In this document: positions 1 to 6,062 of the stretch, in pieces
Numbering within the stretch: the first letter of the stretch is position 1
Layout: every line of letters starts with the position of its first letter
Assembly (NCBI GenBank): GCA_964452045.1
Contig: CAYVKM010000115.1
Coordinates: 1-9,768 of the forward strand
DNA from: CAYVKM01 sp964452045
GTDB lineage: Bacteria; Calditrichota; Calditrichia; RBG-13-44-9
Length of the DNA: 9,768 nucleotides
Direction: 5' to 3'
The notes under the pieces: model-generated
The model's input: the letters and a program-made list of their open reading frames with translations, nothing else
Told to the model about the DNA's origin: nothing
Databases searched by the model: none
Program-made: the position numbers and the translations under genes

Positions 1-1142
1 ATCTGGCCGGTACCAATGGGAAGGGTTCGACAGCCGCCTATATTTATACCATTCTGAAAAAATCCGGTTATAGGGTGGGCTTATACACTTCTCCCCACCT
101 GGTAGACTTCAGTGAGCGCATCCGGATAAATGACATTTATATCACCTGGGAAGCCATTGTGGATTATACCCAAGCGCTTCGGCCGGAAATCGACCGGGTG
201 AAAGCCACCTTTTTTGAGGCCACCTCAGCTATTGCCTTCCAATATTTTGCTGAAAACCAGGTCGATATTGCGGTCATTGAAACCGGTTTGGGTGGCAGGC
301 TGGATGCCACCAACCTGGTGGAACCACTGGTTACGGTCATTACCCCGATCAGCGAAGACCATCAGCAATACCTGGGGGATGATATTTTGCAAATTACCCG
401 GGAGAAAGCCGGGATCATCAAACCCGGAATTCCCTGCATTACCAATAACCGGGATCAGGGGATTGTCAGGGTATTGAATGAAACTTGTACTGCGGTTAAA
501 GCCCCTTTTATTTCCATAAACCCGGAAAGGGATATAAAAATAAAACGGTCGACGATCCGGGGAAATGCGTTCGATTTCACACTGGAAGATCAAAAATATC
601 CCGGATTGGAAACCGCCATGGCCGGAAGACATCAGACCGATAACGCAGCGCTGGCTTTTGCGGCAGCAAAAAACCTTAAGAATTTTACTATCCCTGAAGA
701 TAAAATCCGGTCCGGTATACAGCAGGCAAGATGGCCGGGCAGAATGCAAATTATCAGGGAAAAACCACTGGTCATTCTGGATGTGGCCCATAACCCGGAT
801 GGATTCAGAAATATTCTGGGATTTCTCCACCAACTGTTTCCCCGGAAAAAGCTATGGAGCTTAATTGGTTTGGCAAAAGATAAAGATTTTAAAACTATCG
901 CCGATATTTTAATGAAACATATAGATAAAATCGGCGTAGTATCAGAGTTTTCGGACAGGGGCTTGCCCGCAGAGAAACTAATGGATCAATTTCAGGAAAG
1001 ATCTGGAGACGTTGTTCGTTTCAATACTATCCAGGATGCATATCATAAAACGATTGAGCACATGGCAAAAAACGATATTTTAATAATTATAGGCTCCCAT
1101 TATCTGGCCGGAGAATTTTTACAAAAAATACAATTTTCTTGA
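1..1142 (+). CDS. folC: Folylpolyglutamate synthase / dihydrofolate synthase FolC (5' end missing)
   Basis: This enzyme adds glutamate to dihydropteroate and/or to tetrahydrofolates in the cytoplasm, using ATP; it belongs to the Mur ligase superfamily. The first complete codon is at base 3, and 379 residues are visible. FolC is usually about 420-430 aa, so roughly 45-50 N-terminal residues lie outside the window. The frame opens directly on the ATP-binding P-loop LAGTNGKGS (bases 3-29). It continues with the SPHL motif, then FEATSAIAF, the family signature ETGLGGRLDATN, and DHQQYLGD followed by REKAGIIKPG. The C-terminal domain carries LDVAHNPDG (from about base 777) and ends with GSHYLAGEFL, the usual FolC C-terminus. 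The GTG at base 75 is internal and is not the start, because the P-loop lies upstream in the same frame. The TGA stop is at 1140-1142. No damage is visible. Whether it has both activities or only one cannot be told from this part. Confidence 0.95.
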   Translation, partial: LAGTNGKGSTAAYIYTILKKSGYRVGLYTSPHLVDFSERIRINDIYITWEAIVDYTQALRPEIDRVKATFFEATSAIAFQYFAENQVDIAVIETGLGGRLDATNLVEPLVTVITPISEDHQQYLGDDILQITREKAGIIKPGIPCITNNRDQGIVRVLNETCTAVKAPFISINPERDIKIKRSTIRGNAFDFTLEDQKYPGLETAMAGRHQTDNAALAFAAAKNLKNFTIPEDKIRSGIQQARWPGRMQIIREKPLVILDVAHNPDGFRNILGFLHQLFPRKKLWSLIGLAKDKDFKTIADILMKHIDKIGVVSEFSDRGLPAEKLMDQFQERSGDVVRFNTIQDAYHKTIEHMAKNDILIIIGSHYLAGEFLQKIQFS

Positions 1143-1231
1143 TTTCATAGAATGACACGTATAAATTTGTCATCGGTTAAAGAATCTTCTAGGACTTCAT
1201 TTTATCTCCCCATTATAAACCACCAGAGAAG

Positions 1232-1262
1232 TTGAGAGATTTCGTTAGTTGGAACTTATTTT
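1232..1262 (+). promoter_or_regulatory. Possible sigma70-type promoter before rho (weak)
   Basis: TTGAGA at 1232-1237 matches the -35 consensus at five of six positions. TATTTT at 1257-1262 is a poor -10 at a long 19-base spacing, and other T-rich hexamers at 17-18 bases fit equally badly. Transcription would start close to 1269, leaving a short leader of about 20 bases before the rho ATG. The 134-base gap between folC and rho makes a separate rho promoter plausible, but the match itself could be chance in AT-rich DNA. Confidence 0.2.
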
Positions 1263-1276
1263 AAAAACTATTTCAC

Positions 1277-1282
1277 GTGAGG
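1277..1282 (+). promoter_or_regulatory. Ribosome binding site of rho
   Basis: GTGAGG lies six bases before the ATG at 1289. The GTG inside this motif opens the same reading frame four codons earlier, but it is better read as part of the Shine-Dalgarno sequence than as a start codon. The site therefore supports the ATG at 1289 as the start. Confidence 0.75.
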
Positions 1283-1288
1283 TATTCA

Positions 1289-2539
1289 ATGCTGGATTTA
1301 GACTCTCTAAAGACGCTAAAAATTGCTGAATTAGCGCAAGTCGCACAAGAACTTGGGATTCAGGGCACATCCGGATTAAAAAAACAGGAACTTATCTTCA
1401 AAATCCTGGAAGAGCAAACCAACCAGGAAGGTCTGATTTTTTCCGAAGGCGTATTGGAAGTACTGCCGGATGGCTATGGTTTCCTCCGCTCCCCCCGGTT
1501 TAATTATCTGCCCGGACCGGATGATATTTACGTTTCTCCCTCGCAGATCAAACGATTTGATCTGCGTACCGGCGATACGGTTCAGGGGCAAATCCGACCA
1601 CCCAAGGATAATGAGCGCTTTTTTGCCCTTCTCCGGGTGGAAGCAGTAAACTTCGATCCGGCAGAGAGAAAAAAGGCGGTTGCCCTTTTCGACAACCTGA
1701 CCCCGGTATATCCGCTGGAGCGGATCGAAATGGAATCCAATCCCAAGGAATTTACCATGCGGATTATGAATCTTCTGACCCCTATCGGTAAAGGCCAGCG
1801 TGGATTGATCGTTTCGCCACCCCGGGCCGGAAAAACCGTTATCCTGCAAAAAATCGCAAATGCCATTACCACTAATCACCCGGAAGTGATTCTGATCGTT
1901 CTGCTGATTGACGAGCGGCCGGAAGAGGTAACGGACATGGAGCGAAATGTAAAGGCCGAGGTTATTTCCTCAACCTTCGATGAACCGGCTGAACGTCACG
2001 TTCAGGTATCCGACATGGTTCTGGAAAAAGCCAAACGGCTGGTGGAGTACAAAAAGGATGTGGTTATTCTGCTGGACAGTATCACCCGTCTGGCCCGTGC
2101 CCATAACACCGTGGTTCCGCACAGCGGTAAAATATTATCCGGTGGTGTGGACTCCAATGCCCTGCAGCGGCCCAAACGATTCTTCGGTGCAGCCCGGAAT
2201 ATTGAAGAAGGTGGAAGTTTGACTATTCTGGCCACTGCTCTGGTTGAAACAGGATCCCGGATGGACGAGGTGATCTTCGAAGAGTTCAAAGGTACCGGTA
2301 ATATGGAAATTGTACTGGACCGACGGCTGGCAGACCGTAGAATTTTTCCGGCCATCGATATTAACCGATCCGGCACCAGAAAGGAAGAACTGTTGCTTAC
2401 CAAGAAAGAACTTTCCCGCGTCTGGGTATTGCGAAAGCTACTCAACGAATTGAATCCAATTGAAGCAATGGAATTTCTGCTGGATAAGATGAGAGGAACC
2501 CGGAGCAACGAGGATTTCCTGGATTCCATGAGTTCCTAA
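1289..2539 (+). CDS. rho: Transcription termination factor Rho
   Basis: Rho is a hexameric RNA-dependent ATPase and helicase that loads on unstructured nascent RNA and terminates transcription. The 416-residue product is close to the E. coli length (419) and collinear with it. The N-terminal helical domain (about 1-45) is followed by the primary RNA-binding cold-shock domain with the RNP1-like GYGFLR at 62-67 and YVSPSQIKRFDLRTGD. The Walker A motif SPPRAGKT is at 176-183; arginine replaces the lysine that E. coli has just before AGKT, a common family variant. LLIDERPEEVTDM follows, and the Walker B aspartate is D263 in VVILLDSITRLARA. The secondary-site R-loop region is KGTGNMEI, and the protein ends with FLLDKMRGTRSNEDFLD. 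No long N-terminal insertion of the Bacteroidota kind is present. ATG 1289 was chosen because GTGAGG precedes it at ideal spacing. rpmE follows after about 150 bases. Confidence 0.98.
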   Translation: MLDLDSLKTLKIAELAQVAQELGIQGTSGLKKQELIFKILEEQTNQEGLIFSEGVLEVLPDGYGFLRSPRFNYLPGPDDIYVSPSQIKRFDLRTGDTVQGQIRPPKDNERFFALLRVEAVNFDPAERKKAVALFDNLTPVYPLERIEMESNPKEFTMRIMNLLTPIGKGQRGLIVSPPRAGKTVILQKIANAITTNHPEVILIVLLIDERPEEVTDMERNVKAEVISSTFDEPAERHVQVSDMVLEKAKRLVEYKKDVVILLDSITRLARAHNTVVPHSGKILSGGVDSNALQRPKRFFGAARNIEEGGSLTILATALVETGSRMDEVIFEEFKGTGNMEIVLDRRLADRRIFPAIDINRSGTRKEELLLTKKELSRVWVLRKLLNELNPIEAMEFLLDKMRGTRSNEDFLDSMSS

Positions 2540-2635
2540 AATCCGGGGAACTAAAGCTACTTCAGGAACATTCAAAGCATACAAATAATGTTTCCAAACA
2601 GGAATAAATTTGCATCTATTCTTGTTTTAGCATAA

Positions 2636-2660
2636 AAAGTCCTATAAATTATGGGGCTTT
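2636..2660 (+). promoter_or_regulatory. Hairpin in the rpmE leader (or a promoter -10 region)
   Basis: The arms AAAGTCCTAT (2636-2645) and ATGGGGCTTT (2651-2660) can form a 10-bp stem with two G-U pairs and a five-base loop. The hairpin ends 13 bases before the rpmE Shine-Dalgarno sequence. No U-tract follows it, so it is a poor Rho-independent terminator for rho. One reading is a structured rpmE leader; E. coli L31 is known to repress its own mRNA through the 5' leader. A competing reading is that TATAAA (2643-2648) is a -10 box, in which case the left arm would not be transcribed. The sequence alone does not decide between them. Confidence 0.35.
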
Positions 2661-2673
2661 AAAATTGATTATC

Positions 2674-2680
2674 AGGAGGT
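2674..2680 (+). promoter_or_regulatory. Strong ribosome binding site of rpmE
   Basis: AGGAGGT is a near-perfect match to the 16S rRNA 3' end, seven bases before the GTG at 2688. It decides the start: the GTG at 2679 overlaps the motif itself and would add three residues (M-F-V) that L31 proteins do not have. Confidence 0.85.
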
Positions 2681-2687
2681 GTTTGTT

Positions 2688-2891
2688 GTGAAAAAAGGTA
2701 TTCATCCGGAATATAAAACGGCGCATGTGACCTGTGCCTGTGGAAATACTTTCGAAACCCGGTCAACTGTCGACAAACTGAATGTGGAAATATGCTCCCA
2801 GTGCCATCCGTTTTTCACCGGAAAGCAAAAACTTATTGATACTGCAGGTCGGGTGGAAAAATTCTTAAAAAAATACGGCGAACGTCGTTAG
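2688..2891 (+). CDS. rpmE: 50S ribosomal protein L31, zinc-binding form
   Basis: L31 binds the large subunit near the central protuberance and helps bridge it to the small subunit. The product has 67 residues, a normal length. It begins MKKGIHPEYK, as most L31 proteins do. Four cysteines, C16 and C18 (CAC) with C36 and C39 (CSQC), give the zinc-binding C+ type rather than the cysteine-free paralogue made under zinc starvation. The signature CHPFFTGKQK follows, then GRVEKFLKKY near the C-terminus. The start is GTG at 2688, set by the strong AGGAGGT upstream. A hairpin terminator follows after 21 bases, so rpmE probably ends a transcript that may include rho. Confidence 0.97.
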   Translation: MKKGIHPEYKTAHVTCACGNTFETRSTVDKLNVEICSQCHPFFTGKQKLIDTAGRVEKFLKKYGERR

Positions 2892-2912
2892 CTGAGTTAT
2901 TTTTAAATTTTT

Positions 2913-2951
2913 AAAAAACGGGATGTCATTTCTAAATGCATTCCGTTTTTT
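2913..2951 (+). terminator. Rho-independent terminator after rpmE
   Basis: The left arm starts AAAAAACGGGATG (2913-2925) and the right arm ends CATTCCGTTTTTT (2939-2951). They pair with one G-U pair and one bulged T, and the stem continues through CATTT/AAATG toward a small loop. The run of six T at 2946-2951 is the U-tract. The matching A-run on the left means it could also act on transcripts from the opposite strand. It lies 21 bases after rpmE and 31 bases before the next start codon. Confidence 0.85.
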
Positions 2952-2982
2952 ATTGTAAAAATTCAGAAAACGGGAATTCATA

Positions 2983-4008
2983 ATGAACAATTTAAATAAA
3001 CAAACCGAACCGGAAGAAAAAATAATGCCGATCGGTGGTCAGGCGGTTATCGAAGGCGTGATGATGCGCTCTCCGGAAAGAATCGCCACGGCGGTGCGAC
3101 GCAGCAACGGTGAGGTACAGATAAAAATACAGGAATATCAATCCCTGATTCAGCGTCACAAATGGTTAAATGTGCCAGTGATCCGCGGTGCGGTTACCCT
3201 GATCGAAGTGATGATTTTGGGGATCAAGCACCTCAATTTTTCGGCGGACGTCGCCATGAAGGATGCCGAAGCCGAAGAACAAACCAAGAAAAAAAAGAAG
3301 AAGAAAGAGAAAAAATCCAAAGAAGGCATGAGTACCCTCTCGGCTTTCTTTACCGTGACTATTGCCCTGATTGCCGGATTAGCTCTTTTCTTTGCTTTCC
3401 CGCTGTTTGCCACCACCAAATTATTCAACATCGAAAAAGATGCCTTCGCTTTTAACCTGGTAGCCGGTACCATTAGGATCGCCATGTTTTTGGGATATAT
3501 TTATCTCATCTCTCTGCTCAAGGATGTAAAGAGGTTATTCCGCTATCATGGTGCCGAGCACAAAACGATCTATGCTTTTGAATCCGGTGAACCGCTGACG
3601 GTGGATGCCGCCCGGCCATACACCACGCTACACCCCAGGTGCGGCACAAGTTTCCTGGTAATGGTGATGTTTATCAGCCTGATCTTTTTCAGCATCCTGG
3701 ATTCTTTTATCATCCTGTTTCATGGGAATATTGATCTGTACATTCGCCTGCTCACTCATCTTCCCCTGGTACCCCTGGTCGGCGGAATATCCTACGAAGC
3801 GATTAAGGCCTCGGCTAAAAACCCGGATAATCCCATTGTCAAATTTCTGATCATGCCCGGTTTGTCCCTTCAGAAGATTACCACCCAGGAACCGGATGAC
3901 AGTATGCTGGAAGTGGCGATCATCGCTCTGAAAGCAGCCAGGGGGGAAGAATATCAGCATCTGCTGAAAACACAAACCCCTTCCGAAATCGTTGCAGAAA
4001 CAGCTTAA
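2983..4008 (+). CDS. yqhQ: DUF1385 membrane protein (YqhQ family), function unknown
   Basis: This 341-residue integral membrane protein belongs to the DUF1385 family (B. subtilis YqhQ), which has no settled function. Family motifs are GGQAVIEGVMMR (18-29), KRLFRYHGAEHKTIYAFESG (183-202), HPRCGTSF (217-224), GISYEAIK (268-275) and, near the C-terminus, EPDDSMLEVAI (303-313). Hydrophobic segments fit membrane helices at about 118-143, 156-178, 223-247 and 256-273. Conserved histidines and one cysteine (H189, H193, H217, C220) could form a metal or catalytic site; that is inference. Residues 102-113 are almost all lysine (TKKKKKKKEKKSK) and precede the first helix, so this stretch probably lies in the cytoplasm. 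The ATG at 2983 has a weak CGGGA seven bases upstream; ATG 3025 (MPIGGQ) is a possible later start. It is 27 bases before prfA, matching the common rpmE-DUF1385-prfA/prmC neighbourhood. Confidence 0.9.
   Translation: MNNLNKQTEPEEKIMPIGGQAVIEGVMMRSPERIATAVRRSNGEVQIKIQEYQSLIQRHKWLNVPVIRGAVTLIEVMILGIKHLNFSADVAMKDAEAEEQTKKKKKKKEKKSKEGMSTLSAFFTVTIALIAGLALFFAFPLFATTKLFNIEKDAFAFNLVAGTIRIAMFLGYIYLISLLKDVKRLFRYHGAEHKTIYAFESGEPLTVDAARPYTTLHPRCGTSFLVMVMFISLIFFSILDSFIILFHGNIDLYIRLLTHLPLVPLVGGISYEAIKASAKNPDNPIVKFLIMPGLSLQKITTQEPDDSMLEVAIIALKAARGEEYQHLLKTQTPSEIVAETA
3291..3297 (+). other. A_AAA_AAG slippery heptamer in the lysine linker of DUF1385
   Basis: The zero-frame codons here read AAA AAA AAG AAG AAG from 3289, so the heptamer A AAA AAG sits in the phase needed for -1 slippage, as in E. 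coli dnaX. It lies within an uninterrupted run of eight A (3289-3296), which could also cause transcript slippage. A -1 shift would give about 52 more residues and stop at 3455, removing all or most membrane helices. No well-placed upstream Shine-Dalgarno-like stimulator or strong downstream hairpin was seen, so functional frameshifting is uncertain; lysine codons alone can create this motif. Confidence 0.3.
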
Positions 4009-4035
4009 ATTTGAAATATACCGAAGTATCAAGAT

Positions 4036-5112
4036 ATGGACTTAATTGATAAATTAAAACAATTCAACCAGCGTTTCGAGGAAATCAGTAACGAGATGAG
4101 TCAATCCGATATCATCTCGGACCGGGAACAGTACGCTACACTTGCCCGGGAATATGCGGATTTAGAACCCATTATCAAAAAGGGCAAAGAATATCAAAAG
4201 GTTGTGGCGCAAATAACCGATACCGAACACCTGATCGAAACCGAGAACGAAGACGAGATTGTGGAGATGGCCCGGGAGGAACTGATCAGTCTGCAGGAGC
4301 GGGCCGAGCAGCTGGAAAGGGAAATTCACCGCTTGATTATACCACCGGATCCCAATGACCAAAAAAATGTGGTGCTGGAAATCCGGGCCGGCACCGGCGG
4401 CGATGAGGCCGGTATTTTTGCCGGCGATCTGTTCCGGATGTATCAGAAATATTGCGAAAATCAGGGATGGAAACTGGAAATCCTGGATGCCAATTTTGCC
4501 GAACGGGGTGGCTTCAAGGAAGTGATTGCCTCCATCAGCGGAAAAAATGTTTACGGACGTCTGAAATACGAAAGCGGAGTACACCGGGTTCAGCGGGTTC
4601 CGGAGACCGAAACCCAGGGGCGAATCCATACTTCTGCCGCATCTGTAGTGGTATTACCCGAAGTGCAGGATATCGAATTTCAAGTTAATCCGAATGATTT
4701 ACGGATTGATGTTTTCCGTGCCTCCGGACATGGCGGACAGCATGTAAATACTACAGATTCCGCAGTCAGGATTGTGCACGTTCCGACCGGAATTATGGCG
4801 ACCTGCCAGGATGAGAAATCGCAGCATAAAAATAAAGCCAAAGCCATGAAAGTGCTTAAGGCACGTCTTTACGACCTGGAACTCCGCAAACAGCAAGATC
4901 AAATTTCCAATCAGCGACGCTCGATGATCAAGACCGGGGATCGGAGTGACAAAATCCGCACCTATAATTATCCACAAGGCCGGGTCACCGACCATCGGAT
5001 TCATCTTACCCTTTATCGTTTGAACGAAATTATGGAGGGGGATATCGATATGCTGATTGATGAACTGCAACAGGCCGATCAGGAACAGGAACTGAAAGAA
5101 GAACCGGTATAA
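4036..5112 (+). CDS. prfA: Peptide chain release factor 1 (RF1)
   Basis: RF1 reads UAA and UAG stop codons in the ribosomal A site and triggers release of the finished protein. The product has 358 residues, the usual length. The N-terminal helical domain (about 1-100) is rich in charged, coiled-coil-like sequence. The RF core follows, with LEIRAGTGGDEAGIF (114-128). The codon-recognition tripeptide is P189-E190-T191 in RVPETETQGRIHTS; the P-x-T form marks RF1 rather than RF2, which has SPF. The catalytic motif G233-G234-Q235 lies in GHGGQHVNTTDSAVR, and Q235 is the expected PrmC methylation site. CQDEKSQHKNKAKA and the C-terminal TDHRIHLTLY are typical. The start ATG at 4036 has no clear Shine-Dalgarno sequence; the short 27-base gap after the DUF1385 gene suggests co-transcription. 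No in-frame UGA or other sign of programmed frameshift, as known for RF2, is present. Confidence 0.98.
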   Translation: MDLIDKLKQFNQRFEEISNEMSQSDIISDREQYATLAREYADLEPIIKKGKEYQKVVAQITDTEHLIETENEDEIVEMAREELISLQERAEQLEREIHRLIIPPDPNDQKNVVLEIRAGTGGDEAGIFAGDLFRMYQKYCENQGWKLEILDANFAERGGFKEVIASISGKNVYGRLKYESGVHRVQRVPETETQGRIHTSAASVVVLPEVQDIEFQVNPNDLRIDVFRASGHGGQHVNTTDSAVRIVHVPTGIMATCQDEKSQHKNKAKAMKVLKARLYDLELRKQQDQISNQRRSMIKTGDRSDKIRTYNYPQGRVTDHRIHLTLYRLNEIMEGDIDMLIDELQQADQEQELKEEPV

Positions 5113-5195
5113 ATGAAGCTGTTCGTCTACGGATACGGACTGACGATCCGTCCCGCAAAAATCAGGCAACTAAGCTTATTTCAATAACCAACCGC

Positions 5196-6062
5196 ATGCA
5201 AGAAATCTGGACCATTCAAAAAGTATTAAACTGGACACTCCCATATTTCGAAAAACACCAGGTACCGGAATCGAGATTGAGCGCAGAACTGCTTCTCTCC
5301 CATGTTCTAAAATGCAAACGACTGGACTTATATTTACAGTTCGATCGTATCCTCACCAGTCCGGAATTAAAGGAATATCGTTCTTTTATAGAACGGCGGA
5401 TTGTCCATGAACCGGTAGCCTATATTCTGGGTGAAAAGGAGTTTATGGGTTTGAATTTCAGACTTACCCCGGACGTGCTCATCCCCAGACCGGAGACCGA
5501 AATTCTAGTTGAAACAGCCCTGACCGAGATAAAGGGGCAGAAGACAAAAAAGATTGAGGTGCTGGATGTGGGAACGGGCAGCGGGGCCATCGCCATCAGC
5601 ATTGCCCATTACTGTACGGAATGCCGGGTGACCGCTATCGATATTTCCGAAACGGCCATAAAAGTTGCCAGGCAAAACAGTGAGCACCTTGCGGTAGACA
5701 ATATAAAATTCCTGGTAATGGACGCATTGGATTTACCCGGTAAAGGGGAAGAAAAATATGACTACGTTCTGGTGAATCCTCCTTATATTGCAGAAAAGGA
5801 CCGGAAAGAAATCCATCCGCAGATCACAAATTATGAGCCGGGAATCGCTTTGTTTTCCGGAGAAAATGGTCTGCAGTTTTATTCCGGCTTCATACCGAAA
5901 ATTCCTTTATTCATCAAAAAGGGCGGTTACATTTTTATGGAGATCGGATACGACCAGAAAGAACAAATTAATACACTATTAAAAGAATCGAATTTCTCAA
6001 AAATTGAATTTATCCAGGATTATCAGAAAATCGATCGGATTGTAAAGGCAAAATATGAGTAG
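5196..6062 (+). CDS. prmC: Release factor glutamine methyltransferase PrmC
   Basis: PrmC transfers a methyl group from S-adenosylmethionine to the glutamine of the GGQ motif in release factors, which speeds peptide release. The 288-residue protein has the two expected parts. The N-terminal helical substrate-binding domain (about 1-75) contains SRLSAELLLSHVL and EPVAYILGEKEFMGL, followed by LIPRPETEILVE. The Rossmann methyltransferase domain carries VLDVGTGSGAIAIS, with D124 and G126-G130 at the SAM site, and the catalytic NPPY at 194-197 in VLVNPPYIAEKD. The C-terminal GGYIFMEIGYDQ is also typical. It lies 83 bases after prfA, whose product is its substrate. No Shine-Dalgarno sequence precedes the ATG at 5196, unlike rho and rpmE in this window. 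Its last eight bases overlap the start of rnr (ATGAGTAG), which suggests translational coupling. Confidence 0.97.
   Translation: MQEIWTIQKVLNWTLPYFEKHQVPESRLSAELLLSHVLKCKRLDLYLQFDRILTSPELKEYRSFIERRIVHEPVAYILGEKEFMGLNFRLTPDVLIPRPETEILVETALTEIKGQKTKKIEVLDVGTGSGAIAISIAHYCTECRVTAIDISETAIKVARQNSEHLAVDNIKFLVMDALDLPGKGEEKYDYVLVNPPYIAEKDRKEIHPQITNYEPGIALFSGENGLQFYSGFIPKIPLFIKKGGYIFMEIGYDQKEQINTLLKESNFSKIEFIQDYQKIDRIVKAKYE

Noticed and set aside
225..833. Long open frame of 202 codons on the minus strand inside folC
   Set aside because: The plus-strand frame carries unmistakable FolC motifs throughout; the minus-strand translation shows no recognisable domain and has no separate promoter or ribosome binding site.
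2002..2529. 175-codon open frame on the minus strand opposite rho
   Set aside because: It is a shadow of the conserved Rho coding sequence, serine- and arginine-rich with no recognisable domain.
4603..4611. P-E-T instead of P-A-T in the RF1 codon-recognition loop as a sign of altered stop-codon reading
   Set aside because: The middle residue varies naturally among RF1 proteins (B. subtilis RF1 also has PET, from memory), and the flanking P and T that matter for recognition are kept.
5129..5151. Inverted repeat ACGGAT/ATCCGT between prfA and prmC as a terminator
   Set aside because: The stem is only six base pairs and no T-run follows; it is unlikely to terminate transcription within a tightly spaced prfA-prmC pair.
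4162..5169. Two minus-strand open frames of about 155 codons opposite prfA
   Set aside because: Both lie opposite the highly conserved RF1 sequence and have no family resemblance; they reflect codon usage on the coding strand.
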